NCBI RefSeq assembly: GCF_004027225.2
Contig: NC_044277.2
Span: forward strand, 30,724,995 to 30,788,994
Source of the DNA: Strigops habroptila
Lineage: Eukaryota; Chordata; Aves; Psittaciformes; Psittacidae
Length of the DNA stretch: 64,000 bases
Reading direction: 5' to 3'
Shown here piece after piece: positions 35,481 to 47,924 of the stretch. Numbering within the stretch: position 1 is the stretch's first letter; every line of letters starts with the position of its first letter. The notes under the pieces were generated by a model. It was given only the letters and a program-made list of their open reading frames with translations. It was not told where the DNA came from and made no database searches. The translations under genes and the position numbers were made by a program.

Positions 35481-37986
35481 GAGAGAAACTGAGACCATTT
35501 TTTAGACCTGTATTTGCTCACGAAGGACAACGAGCAGTCAGGACAGAATGTAAGGTGAGGATATGGGTTAAGCAAGATGAAGAAAGATGCCAGGGAACGA
35601 AAAGTTGTATTAAACAACAGGGACACCAAAAGATGTGGTCAGCTGAGAGGAGGTAGATACAATTCTGTAGCAATATAATACATCCTGCTCAGAAACTAGA
35701 ACTCAGTCTGAGTTTACAATCTCAAGTCTTCAGTGTTCAGCAAAGCACATGCTCTAACAAACTCTAAAAGTTGGCCCCTCTACCGATGATGATCGTTAGT
35801 ACTCTCTCAAATTAAGTAGCGGATGTTTGTATCATCACAATGAACTATGTGAAGATCAATATAATTCCACACCATAGAAGTGGGGTTTTTTTGTTGACTT
35901 CACTTAAAAACTTAACAGTTTATATTGATAAAACTATAATTTTTCTGAGTAATCATTTTCTAATTGGATAATATCATTTCTCAAATTACTTTTATGCCTT
36001 CCTTCATGTCATAAATCACTTCTGGAGAAGCACTGGTATTATATCTAGAACTGACAGAGTTGAGCTGGCACCACCAGTAACGGGGTAAATATTTTTCAAA
36101 GATCTTTTTAGTGCTTTGCAGGCAATATCACCATCACTGTCCCAAGCCATAAATAATCCTGCTGTTGGATAAAACATATACTGAATTTGTCCTTCCACAG
36201 AAAAATAAAACCTTACTGAGTAAACCTGAGAAACCAAGATCCCTCTGATCATACATAATGAGGTGAAAAAAATAATCTATTTAATTCCCTTACCAAATAT
36301 GAAGTCATTTAAGAAGCATATCCTTCACATTAAGCCAATTAAAAAAAAAAAAAAGTTAAAACAATGATTGTACTTATGTTTTTCAGGTCTAGATAATCAA
36401 AGAGAGACCTGTTTTTATAAATGTGGCCCAATATTTTCATTCAATATTTTTTATATTATTTTTCATTGGGAAGATCATAAAAGAACATACCTTCTGTCTC
36501 AGTTGCATGCAACATGAAACTGAAGTTTATAGAGAAGTTCAGATTTTAATGTTTATTATCATCAAATATGTAGACATACCATAGCATTCCCAGCTCTTGT
36601 GAAAACCTACACTAAGTAGAAGACACTGTGCTTTGAGAATCGAGTTAGTGTAAATAGTGCTGCAAAGATCTAAAGGGACAAAAGATGCCAAGAATTTAAA
36701 GTAGAAATCATAAAATGGGAAGGATACTTACTAAAACATAATCTTCCCTAAAGAAAATGAGATACCCAAATAAGAACAACTGTGTACCTTCCTTATCTAG
36801 CTATGGTTCTGAAGAAGAATCTTAGGTCTCAGAACAGAGAAACGTTGACTGCAAAGCACAGCTGTTGCATTAATAGGTACCATTTTAAACAGTTACTTTT
36901 CAGATTAAAACTGTGTTTTACAGTGATGCAAAGAATTGCAAAGCTGAAAAGAGGGATTATAAAACAGAAAGGGTACTCTTCAATTTAAGAAATACTTCTA
37001 TTGCTCTCCAAGGAGATTTATTTCATCCACCATACAGGATGTGTTAAGAGTTATGCTGATGCTTCACTGGAAGCTAAGCACACCAATAGTTTTTACATTA
37101 CCATGCACCAGAATAGCAATCCTTGACATTGGTTATAAGTGTCACACAGAGCCTTCATTAATTGTCGTCATCTTTAAGACATAAAAGAAACCCTCTCTTC
37201 TTGAATGTTATTACACAAAAAGTGTACGTGTTCTCTATATATAGCAAGTGCAAAAACGTTTTGTACTGTAATAATTTAGAATATATGGGATAGAAAATGT
37301 ACTATTGTTAAACTGTCAGTCAAAACCCTTGTTATACAAGGATAGAACACCACATCCATCTATAACAGCCTTTTCTGTCAGTCAAATTTGTTGTTCTATA
37401 CAAATCTAGCATCAATTTGATTTCTAAATTGGCAGAGGCTGTAAAACATTATTCTGATGTGATATCAATGTGATCTAAGTTGCTGTTGATATCAGAATAC
37501 AACACAGGTTTCCTCTCAAATCCAGTTCTCCTTGTGCTTTTAGGCATCTGCATAACGTAGATGATTCTGCATATATAAGTACATGAACAGTCAAATGAAA
37601 TTTTGCTTTCGTTACATGCCAAAGAAAGAAATATTTAGCAATAATCTCCTGTAATTTGAAATAAATCATAATTTGAGAATTCGGTATTAGGGTGATGAAA
37701 TAATTATGTACCCTACAAACCTCTCAAAACAGTCCTGTTTATCCAACACATACTCCCATTCAGAATCAGATTAGTCCTTTTATCCTAGCTATGAGTAACT
37801 GTGGCTTATGAAAATTGAGTTAAGAAGCAGTTGAATTCCTACAGCATTTTTCTGTAACATTAGCCACAGAATGAACTGAATGCGACAAAGTATTCATAAA
37901 AGAATGCCGAGTTGGACTCTATTTCTTGTCGCACTGCAAAACTGAACAAAATAACAAGGACAGATGAAATTTAAATTTGATTATTG

Positions 37987-38036
37987 AAAAAACCCCACAC
38001 AAACAAAACACCAACCCAAAACAATAACAAAAACAG
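37987..38036. repeat. A/C-rich low-complexity tract
   Basis: AAAACCCC, CAAAACAC and related units. Confidence 0.8.
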
Positions 38037-38487
38037 TAAGTCAAGACAAGCTCCGGCCCTTTTTAGCACATTCCCATGCACACCCTGACATCTGCAATTT
38101 TTGCATTAACATATTATTTTTGTACCTGGGTTCAATACAAGCTAGAGAACGCAAATCAAATCAGTCTCTCGACAGACCACTAATGAATTTAACCATCCAT
38201 TTTCTTCTATCTTTGAAGTGTGAAAGTACAGTTAATAAAAACTACAGGTTACCAAAAGCAATGTTAGGCTTTCACGTAATATTTTTTATTTTTTCTTTAT
38301 TCATTTCACATAGGAGTCATTAATCTAGAGTGATTTATTAGCAGACTTAAAATTATTTGGGCATATGCAATGTAGCAGACTTTTTCATGGGTATAATCAG
38401 TGATTGTTAATATACTTGGCATACACAACAACTTTATGGACTACTACCTAATGATTGACAAGATTCTAAAATCCTCAAGAGCTCTGA

Positions 38488-38598
38488 GGGCAAGTTCAAA
38501 CAAATTGCTATTGAGATGATATAACCAATCTCTTTTCCACTTGGGGCAAGTTCAAACGAATCGCTACTGAGATGGTATCACTTGTTTTCCACTTGCAG
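38488..38598. repeat. Diverged two-copy tandem duplication, 56-bp period
   Basis: GGGCAAGTTCAAAC recurs with a 56-bp offset (the C at 38,491 and 38,547). The copies continue AAATTGCTATTGAGATGAT and GAATCGCTACTGAGATGGT and both end TTTTCCACTT. Most differences are transitions, so the duplication is not recent. Confidence 0.9.
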
Positions 38599-39449
38599 TG
38601 TTTCAGTAACACCTACAGTCAAAGAAAAGGGGGCCAATGCCTAAATCATATCAGTTTTCAGAACACTAAAGCTTATAACTGTTAGTGAAGATATGTGACT
38701 ATGAAACAGAGAGGCTAAAATGCAAGTACATGCTTTAGTCTACCAACCCAGCTACCTTTTTACACAACTGAGGTAAACAGCCAGCTACAGCAAACCTCAG
38801 TATATCAGAGTTAGAATTAAATTATGTACAGAAATACTAACCAGTAATTTTCAAAATCTGGCTATAACTTGAAAAAAATCCCAATACCTTGTTTTTGTTC
38901 TCAGCTTCAACACCTTAACTTCACAATAAACCACCTAATTTTCCTATGACTCAGAAAAAATGTAACTATTATTTCTGACTCAGTTAAAATTTAACTTATT
39001 TCTCAAAAAAACCTCTTATAAGGACTATTTCATTAATGTTAAAAGCATAAATACTTGATATAAAAGCAATTTGTAAGGCAATCAAGAGTTTATACATAAA
39101 AATTAAACATAGGCAATTAATGCAATTAATATTTATTGCAATATTACTTAGGTAGTACGTCAAACGAGGCTAAAAATTAGGCAGCTTGCATATCTGCTAT
39201 TGTGCACAGCTTTTCCACTCTGAGAAAACCGTAATTTACTCAGCACAGTGCATTGTACACATTCAATTGTCCAGCTTTATAGTATTCCATGCAGCTGATC
39301 ATTTCATGCTAATTGCTTTTGTTTCTGTGCTTTCTAATTTAAGATAGGGATAAAAACTACTCATCTCAAGTACCATTTTAAATATTTGAACTGATATTTG
39401 AAAGCTGGTCTACAATAAAAAAGTATCAACAAAGTAACTACACAAATTA
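38599..39449. other. Intergenic, no feature seen
   Basis: AT-rich. No gene or clear repeat. Confidence 0.5.
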
Positions 39450-39660
39450 TAGATCAGGTAATGGTTGAGGTTGGAACAGAACTCTGGAGATTGTCTCATC
39501 CAACCCCTGACTCAAAGCAGATTATCAAAGAGTTGTATCCAGTTGAGTTTTAACTATTTCCATGGATGGAGACTCCACAACCATCTGGACAACCTGCTAT
39601 AGTATTCAATCACCATCTGGACAACCTGCTATAGTATTCAATCACCCTTAAAATATGGTG
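39450..39660 (-). mobile_element. CR1 LINE fragment with internal duplication
   Basis: Reverse-complement CR1 3' region: GGTTGAGGTTGGAACAGAAC, CATCCAACCCCTGACTCAAA and GGAGACTCCACAACCATCTG. It contains a perfect 32-bp tandem duplication. Confidence 0.85.
39580..39643. repeat. Perfect 32-bp tandem duplication
   Basis: Copies at 39,580-39,611 and 39,612-39,643, each beginning ACCATCTGGACAACC, are identical. The host CR1 is diverged, so the duplication is much younger than the insertion. Confidence 0.95.
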
Positions 39661-42600
39661 GATAGAATAAATCACTCTCAGTCAACTATCATACTGTCAA
39701 AAATAATATAGTTATGCTAGAAAAAGAAAATCTAAATTCTTCTGAAGCAAAACCGAATTGCAGAACTGAATTTATATAATACCTTAATATGACAAAATAA
39801 AAATTAAAAAAAAAAAAAAAAAAAGGGAAGGTTACCACATAACATAGTAAAACCTTCTTTTCCTTCAGAATCTAAGTATTGAGATTCATTCTGTCCCTAA
39901 GTTTATTTTTTCGAAGAAGACTATATCATGGTTGATTTTTAAACATCACGGAATACAGTACACTAATTTTCACAGTGACAGTCAAATTCTAATAATTATT
40001 TTGATTGATAAAAATGTTTAACGTCTATAAAATGTAAACTGCCTACTGTACAATCTCTTCCACCAAAAACCATACCAGATTTTTCAGTACCAGTGTACTG
40101 CCTTACGCATCATAAACTATGGAACAGAATCGGTTCTCTCAACAGATGTGCATCTCCACCAGAGTTTCTGCTGCCTGTATCAAGTAGGTACTATGATTTT
40201 TTTCTCTTCTTGTGCTGTCATGATTATGCCAGGAGAATACAGTTGGATGTAACAATCTTAACATTTCAAAGTGTAGAACAGATATTAATTTTCGTCTACA
40301 ACACTAAGAAGCAAGCAGATATTTTACATACCAAGAAATCAAAGAAAGGTGAAGTGCTTTGTCTAAAGGCACTTGGAAGAAATGAGTAACAAAGCCATAA
40401 TTAAAATTCAACATCAAGCTTCAAATTAATCCTCTAGACCTAACTGCCTTTTTCAAAGTGCATGATTTGGAACATCAAAAATAAGAATCAATTCAGTGCT
40501 TTCTCAATACATGCTTTAATAGTAAAACACCACTTTCAGCTTCTTTCTCCATATTGGCGTGAACAATCATTTTCTCAGGAATCAAGTTCATGAAATTGTT
40601 TTAGAATTAAAAAAGAACAAATTAAAAAGACAAGTCACAGTTAAAATTTAAATTCCTCACTTGATTTGGCCTCTACCTCTGTGTACTGAGGGACTCACAA
40701 GAAAACACACATACGTGCCAGGTATGCTAGTATACCAACTTATACTAGACAAATTTAATTAGTTTGCTTTCAATGCAAAGGTGCAGCACCTCAGCAATTA
40801 TGAAATCGTTAATACAACAGAGCATAACAGCACCTTTAGAGATCTTGCCTAACCTCTAGGCACACACATAACCCCCATTAAGGCTAATGGGAGTCACATG
40901 TGTGCATCCAAGGGAGAAGAGACCCATTAAAACAGATACAACATATCCATTAATCTTCAGGTCACTCTTAAGGTCAAACATTATTAAAATGTTTATGAAC
41001 AGTACTTACTAGGTATGCACAGTGGCTACTTCAGGTTTAGGACAGACCTGCGAGCAGTTAAGGCCACGGAAAATGTCTGCTTTAAAAGCATCACCACACT
41101 TCAAGTAGTGGTACGGAAATTTGAGAGTGCTTTTCTGTAGTCAGAGAGGACATTGTTCTATCATCTCCTGAAAGAATTATAAGGATAGAGATGATGGGAA
41201 AGGTTAGACAAGAATGAAAACCTTGGACAAAGGTATGCTCTAGCTTTTCATTTTTCTTCCATCCCCCACTCTTTCTTCATATTACAGTCCCTTAGTTGTG
41301 GTTTTCTGCTTCAGGAAGAATAACTGCAGTCTGTGCAGTCTGCTACAAAGACACTACAAATAAGATTTTGATTATTGAATCACCAGCAAACCACAACAAT
41401 CCAAGCACTGCTTCCAGAGAGGAATGGGCACTTAATTTTTCCCAAAGAGAAAGGTAACCTTCATTTGCTAGTCATTTCATTCTGCATATCTAAAAACTCC
41501 CTTTTTCACCACTGTAGCATAGTTTAAGCAAGCATGCTCTTCTCCATTTCAGAAAAAGATGAGGCTATTCAGTCTGTAAAAGTGATCTGATCAGCAATGA
41601 ATTTGCTGACTTTGTCCACATTGAGTCCTGGAGGACAGAGAGATTTTTCAGCAGCATGGTGCCCAGATGATCTCCGTATGAACACAGCAGAAGAAACAGC
41701 AGGAGGAAATGTGTCAGATGAGTACAGAAGCGAGGAAAACTTCAGATATGAACTACTCCTATTTGTTTACTGTTTCTTTCAGGAACTGGAATGAATGAGG
41801 AAAGGTGGCTTCATCATGAGTTACTCATGAACTATTCTGAAACCCATGTTCCAGAAATCATGTCAAAACTCTTATTCTCCATGTGAGACTTGTTCAGCAT
41901 TTATAGCTGTTCAGCACTTACACCAATTACACTTCCTGTTATAGGGTTTGTAAGTATTCCAAGCATCGACAACTTAGCATTGCAAGCTTTTCTGCAAAGC
42001 CCTCATGTGACAGAGAGATGGTCAGCTACATCTGAAGCATCAGGCCAAAATACAGGCAAGAGGCTGGAGAACAACCTCTAACCTAGGAAGTGTGACTCCA
42101 GAGACAGCCACAACTGTATCAGCCTCACCAACAAGCAAGACATTTCTTCAGTCTTGAGTTGTTGGTCCTCGATTGCCTTTCTCTCTATGCCCATGTCGCA
42201 CAGGCTCTCACTTCCCAAGGTTTCTAAATGCTGCTACAGCTCTTTACATGCCCTGCACAAGGAAGTGTTTTTCTTTTGTTTCTAATTCAAATATGAAATT
42301 ATAATACATGATAATAGACGATGAATTCTATGGTTCAACTAAATTATTTACACCTCAGCAGAAATAAATTATCATGTGGTTTTGTTTCAAAAACAAAGCA
42401 AAAATCACTGCAAATACCTTTGCGTATATGGCAGACTACCTAAACATTTGAGTGTGACGGTTTTTGCTTTATTAGTGGTCATAAGCTTTCCACTACAATG
42501 TCTTTCTGTGAAACAGAAGAGCCATTCTAGCTCAAAAGGTAAAGTTAACTCATTTTGCTTAAAATGCAGTTTTCATATAAAAGATGTAATCCCTATTTTG

Positions 42601-43289
42601 TGGGATCAGCCATGTGAATTAGCCTTATTCACTTCAAACACTTCTAAAAGAGGAATTACTCATCATTAACAGGCATCTGTTTTGAAGATGCTTTGCCGTT
42701 GTGAAAAATTACATGTAAATATTCAATGAAACTGTTCTTTCAAGATCGTAATATTCACAAAGGGCTGCACCCTATTTTGTGGCCCCACAAACAGTCCAGA
42801 GTGCTACCTAATTTCCTGGCTGTGGGTCAGAAAAAAAGTGATATAAAATCCATCAATACATGCCCATGGAATCCCTCCCTCCCCCCCCCAGCCTCCTTAG
42901 CACAATTAATCTGAGCAAGGTACACTCAGAACCGCGACCCTTAATGTCACCTGTGAACCTGTATTCATGAACACACAAAAAGTAAATATAGTTACTGTTT
43001 GGAAATATATCACTATCTGAGCATCTTTTATGTTTAATAAATAACGCAGATTCCTCTCAACCTGTTCAATCACATTTTAGAGTTACCTTTATTTGCTTTC
43101 CAGAACCGTAATAACCAACTTTCCAATGCAGCCCTCCTCAACTGTGCAATACATTCAAGTAATACCTCCTAAGTCACCTAAACCACTTCCAGACCCGTGA
43201 GGAAGAAACTGGCTGTCACTAATGCTAGGCACCAAACGATCAACCATGCCTCAAACACCGCTGGAGAAACACCTGCCTGCGGTACTTAC
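39661..43289. other. Intergenic, upstream of CpG island
   Basis: AT-rich with a poly-A run near 39,806 and a short C-run near 42,883. No gene recognised. CpGs begin to appear from about 43,300. Confidence 0.5.
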
Positions 43290-43503
43290 AGCCTATTCAG
43301 TTTTTCCTCTCACAGCCCCATGAATCCTATTAGGAAACGCTACCGAAACTCCTCGCTCCCCCAGGCCGCCCTCAGCCGCAGGCTGCTCGGCCTCGCCGTC
43401 CCGCACCACCCTCGGTGACCGCCCCACCCCGCGTCGGGAGTCCCTCCACCGCCGCACGGGCGGCCAGGCCGAGCAGAAGCCGCTGCTGGCGCTTGGCGAG
43501 CTG

Positions 43504-43512
43504 AAGATGGCG
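43504..43512 (+). promoter_or_regulatory. YY1-like site (AAGATGGCG)
   Basis: Matches the core YY1 motif, often found just downstream of housekeeping gene starts in this orientation. Confidence 0.5.
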
Positions 43513-43659
43513 AAACTGCAGCTCCGCTTCCACCGGGACGCCGAACCGCTCTCGGAGGCCGAGAAATGCCCGAGAATCAACTGCGGTCCAGCAACCCCGC
43601 TCGGCCTCAGTCCGCTCCCCACACTCAGTCCCGGGTCAGCGCCCCCTCCTGCCTCCCCC

Positions 43660-43695
43660 ATTGGCTCCTCATCCTCACCCCGAGCCGCTGATTGG
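43660..43695. promoter_or_regulatory. Paired inverted CCAAT boxes (NF-Y)
   Basis: ATTGGCT at 43,660 and 43,691, 31 bp (about three helical turns) apart. This is typical tandem NF-Y spacing and would place a start some tens of bases to the right. Confidence 0.65.
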
Positions 43696-43931
43696 CTTTG
43701 CGGCCCGTCAATCAAAGAGCCCCACAGTTCACCCCGCACGGACACGGTGCGGAGAGCTCTTCTGGCGCGTCATAGCCGGCTCTCAGAGTACTTCCTGCAG
43801 AGCTCCTCTAGGCGGTTACGTGCGCTAACGGCTGTCTGTGCTGCAGCCGCTCTAGGCAGCAGGAGCTGGCTCTATGACCCGGCAGGGCCTGCTAAACGGG
43901 ACAGTGCCTGTGGGCCGGCGGCCGCAGCCGA

Positions 43932-43956
43932 GGGGCTTTGGGGAGGGTCCTTGGGG
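43932..43956 (+). promoter_or_regulatory. G-quadruplex motif
   Basis: Four G-runs (GGGG, GGGG, GGG, GGGG) separated by 4, 1 and 5 bases on the + strand. Confidence 0.6.
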
Positions 43957-44360
43957 CTGCTCGAGGAGGCACCGTCCGTGCAGATCTTCACTGGGAGGCT
44001 CGAAGCGGGACCTGTCGCGCTCGTTACCGTCGCAGAGGCCTGGCGGCCTGGGCCCGCTGACGGTGCAGGTCAGTCGGTGCGCGGGGCGGGAGGAGGTGAG
44101 GGTGCTGCCGGCGTGCTCCGCCATACAGCCGCCGCCGTGCGGGGCTGCTGCTGGAGCCGCGGTCCTTGGCGGAGTCCGGCCAGGTAACTCCTGCGGAATT
44201 GAGGCGGTCAGCCGTGACGCGGCGGCGGGCCTGCAGAGCCGGTGAGGTGATCTCCCTGGGTCGGCCCTGGGCGCTGGTCCGGGCCCTGCTCACAAACACT
44301 TGTGTTGCGCCCCACGCCCTCCCCGGGCGTCTCGGTTCCGTAAGTCCCGCCGAGGTTCTG

Positions 44361-45670
44361 TCTCTTGTTGGGTGCTTCAGTATGCCAAGAGACTGCAAGG
44401 CCTTCAGATAGGCCCAGGTGTAAGGTAAGGGAGCCGGGTAATGCGCTCTGCAGAGAGGACAGGGCATAATGTTCTGGTAGAGGGATATTTTAATCTGAAC
44501 TGGTATTCTGATGATAATTGGGAGAGTGAACCATTTACAGACCTCCAAAGGTTTTTCCTATGACTGCCTGCTATAGTTGACAACGTTTCCTATAGGTACA
44601 GCTTGCCACAGGTGACAGCACCTCCTTTCTGTTTTTTGTTAATCCACTTCTGTGCAGCTTGTGAGTATCAAACCATTAGTTTGCTACAAAATTAACGTAG
44701 TTTTAGTCTGAATGGCCAATGTGTTTTGGCAGAGGGATGAGTTTTCTGCTTATGATGTAGTCAATAATGAAAACCACAGCACTGTATATTACTTTTGATC
44801 TCTACGTATATATCTTGTATCATCTTTCACCTATCCGTAGAAGAGAAGTGTTCACCAAGGTCACATATGAAGTATGGCCAGATTGTAGTAAAATCTGATG
44901 CCAAAATATTTAGCCATTTGTTTGATTTTACTGGAAGTTAGTGGTTTTTTGTCGAACTTATTTTAAGCTGTCATCAATATGCAGTTCAGCAACAGTTGTT
45001 GATCAAGTGTTCACTTTAAGACTGACACTTTTTATTCTTTATGAAGATCTATTTTATTAGTGCTTTCTTCTGCAAAACTTCCTCTTTATGCTTCTGTTTC
45101 GACTCATCAGCAGTTTGCTTTTCACTTTCTGGATGTCCATCATCCTTCCAATATTTTGCTATTGTCTACACTGCAGTAATGTTTTGAAAATAATTTTTCA
45201 TCTTTTGGATAAATCAGATATTATTTTTATTGATGAAAATTGTCAGAGGTTGGCCTGTGCAAACATATTCTTCAGAAAGCAGCATTATTTTTATTTTAGA
45301 AAATCTTAGGATTTTAATAGATTATCATTTATGCTTTAATTACCATGATGCTTATAGTTTTTTTCCATATTGTTAAGTAATTGATAGAGTCAGTGAATTG
45401 GAAAGTGGAACACATTTAAAGCTATTGCCAATGAAGGTTTTGCAAGCATCTTAAATTTACATCTTCTTTCTTGCCTACCAATCTAGTTTGTATTGTGAGA
45501 GACTGAAAGATGTGGGATGTTTGGGTATTTTTGTAATTGATAATAAATGACAATTTTTATATATTAGTGCCCACCCCCCAGTGTTATGTATGTATATATA
45601 TTATATATGTGTATATATATGTATATGTATTTGCAGATTTTGAAGTAAGAACTGAGTATGTTTATTGAAT
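44361..45670 (+). other. Probable PEX2 intron, 5' part
   Basis: AT-rich and T-biased. No coding exon or repeat apart from the TA/TG-rich tract at 45,574-45,640. Confidence 0.5.
45574..45640. repeat. TA/TG-rich imperfect microsatellite
   Basis: ATGTATGTATATATATTATA followed by mixed TATA/TGTA units. Confidence 0.85.
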
Positions 45671-45933
45671 ACAGAATCATAGAATGGTTTGGGTTGGAAG
45701 GGAACCTTAAAGCTTATCTAGTTTCAACCCCCTGCCACAGGCAGGGACACCTTCTACTAGACCAGGTTGCTCAAAGCCCCATCCAACCTGGCCTTGAACA
45801 CTGCCAGGAATGGGGCAACCACAGCTTCTCTGCACAACCTGTTCCAGTGCCTCATGTGCCTCACCAACTTCACAGTAAAGAACTTCTTCCTAATATCTAA
45901 TATAAATCTACCCTCTTTCAGTTTAAAGCCTGG
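45671..45933 (-). mobile_element. CR1 LINE 3' fragment
   Basis: ACAGAATCATAGAATGGTTT to CTTTCAGTTTAAAGCC in reverse complement. It is well preserved over about 260 bases and 5'-truncated. Confidence 0.95.
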
Positions 45934-47729
45934 GGCCAATGCAGGTGAAATTACTTCGCTTCAAGTTTTGCCTAAGTCCTTTTAACTTCTAGGCCTGTCT
46001 CGGTTCAAACTTGTGGAGTTTTATTTGTTGAGATCATCCTTTTCACCAATTAAGTCAGTTGCCATTGAAGCTTTAGTGAAACTTTTCCTGTTGGTATGAT
46101 TGAGTAAATAATTAAAATTGGGCATCTCTAATAGTGATGAATTTACATGTATTTGGGTCAGGTGATGCTTAAGTCTGTCATAGTTACACTTAGAATTCTT
46201 AATACAGCAGTACAAGCATATAAAATATCGTCCTCTGAATTTATTTTTTAAAAGTTTAATTTTTCCGGCAATGGGCCTTCAGATCTGTTATGAATCCACC
46301 CACTGATTAGAAGGCTGTCAGGTAGCTGGAATGGTATGCTTCATGTATGGTTCATGTAGGTGGATTATTAAGGATTAAGCTAGATATATGAAATGTCTGA
46401 TTTGTGCAAGGAGTGTGTTTAGATTTGGAGGGAGGTTTTCTGTTTGTTTGAGAGCTCTGTGTGTTTTCCTTTTAGATTCCTTTATTATTCCTCCCACCTT
46501 AAGACTGTAGGTATAACTTTTTTTTTTTTTTAGAGCAGTAGTGACTCGCAGAAAGGTTTTGATACTTACTGTGATTCATGGCATGTAGGAAGCAAATGTT
46601 CTTGTAGTGGACTAAATAAAACTCAATTAAAACTTGCAAACAGGTATTGATAGTATATAAAGACTTCATTAGATCCTTCATAGAATAGAATGGGAAAGGT
46701 AATTTCTATACTGTGATAGTTTTTGACACTGTTACATTTGTGCTTTGAGATCAAATGCTCTGATGCAAGTCAAGAAAGGCTTTTGATCTTCTCCTATGTT
46801 TAATCTTACATAGTCCTTTAAAGTTCTGAAACTTGCTAAAGACTGCTACCCAGAGAATATTTGGGATGGAAGGAAACAAGTTTACAGCTGCATACTGTCA
46901 ATACAAAAAATATATCGTAACTTAAATGACTCTTCCAGATGGGAATAATCAAGGGGTAGAGAGCAATGTCTAAATCCAGTATTAATATATGTATATAGTA
47001 ATGAAGCATATGATCTTTCAAAAAAAAGACAAAAAAAACCCCACATTAAATTACTTCTATTAAAAAAAAAAAAAAGTGTGGGAATGTCTTTCCTTTTCAT
47101 ATGTTTAAAAAGTTGGAAAGTCATTTCAAAGCTATGAGATTGAGAGAGAATAGAGGGAAAGGAAGGAGATTAACAGATTTCTGAAGGAAAACTAGCAGCA
47201 AATTAAACCGTAGACAAATCAGTCAATAATTTGCTGTTATAAGTACCTTATTACTATTACTCTGTGCTTTATTTCTATATTGGTTATAATGGCCTACTCC
47301 TGGGGGGGGGGGGAACCCTAAAAAAATCCCACAGCACTGTTACACCTGCAATTGCTATGTTTATTCAGTAAGAACAGGAATCAAGAAGATCTAACCAAAA
47401 AAAAAAAAAAAAATATGTTCGGCTAATGCTAACTGATAAGTTTTAGGCATAAATACAACTCTATTAAATTAGCTTGTAAGTGTGCTCTAATAATAATAAG
47501 AAAAATAAGATAATAATAAGAAAAAACAAACATGAGTAAGCTTTTGAACTGAAAGATAGCACTGTATTTAATAAGAAATGTTCTTCATATCTTACCAATA
47601 AGCTCATTCTGGATTAACATCTGTCTAACTGAAGAATAAGGTATATTTGTTATATTATTTTTAATACCTGACTTCTGAAACTTTTTAGATATTTAATGGT
47701 TCTTGGGCAGAGTTTTTTTGAAGACTCTC
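45934..47729 (+). other. Probable PEX2 intron
   Basis: AT-rich with poly-T, poly-A and a G-run (47,302-47,312). AATAATAAG units lie near 47,492-47,525. No exon seen. Confidence 0.5.
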
Positions 47730-47784
47730 TAGGACTAGATGATCTTAAGGTCCTTTCCAACCCTAACTATTCTATTATTCTATG
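47730..47784 (+). mobile_element. CR1 LINE 3' terminal fragment
   Basis: AGGACTAGATGATCTTAAGG through CTATTATTCTATG is a very short plus-strand CR1 tail. Confidence 0.85.
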
Positions 47785-47924
47785 AAAAAAGTTCAGCATG
47801 TTTGTTCCAGTTTAGCTTATGTCTCCTTTAAGCTGTATGGTCCCTGGCAGAAACTAATCTAATCTATTTCTTTAGTCAGTTACTGATATTAGTGCCTGCC
47901 TTCTCTGAGAGCCTGGCTTAAATA

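Larger units (their letters stand above)
33171..38487. other. Intergenic, several A/C-rich tracts
   Basis: AT-rich, with four A/C-rich low-complexity tracts (listed separately) and no gene that I can support. A minus-strand 78-codon frame at 36,016-36,252 was considered and is discussed under findings. Confidence 0.5.
43290..44360 (+). promoter_or_regulatory. CpG island, probable PEX2 promoter and exon 1
   Basis: About 1 kb of GC- and CpG-dense sequence in otherwise AT-rich DNA. It contains tandem ATTGG boxes, a YY1-like site, an ETS-like ACTTCCT (43,790-43,796) and a G4 motif. Sequences like 5' splice sites are CAG/GTCAGT (GT at 44,069), CAG/GTAACT (GT at 44,184) and CCG/GTGAGG (GT at 44,242). 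No competing gene is visible to the right, and the next exon seen is the PEX2 coding exon on the same strand 19 kb away. Vertebrate PEX2 has non-coding first exon(s) and a single coding exon, so this is the natural candidate. The exact start and exon limits cannot be read. Reading frames across the island are GC-driven and not credible proteins. Confidence 0.75.

Noticed and set aside
40093-40389. A 98-codon frame
   Set aside because: No recognisable domain or splice context. Consistent with chance in a long AT-rich region.
43293-44548. Several long overlapping frames on both strands, up to 226 codons
   Set aside because: They lie in a CpG island where stop codons are rare. Composition is Ala/Pro/Gly/Arg-rich with no domain, and frames overlap on both strands.
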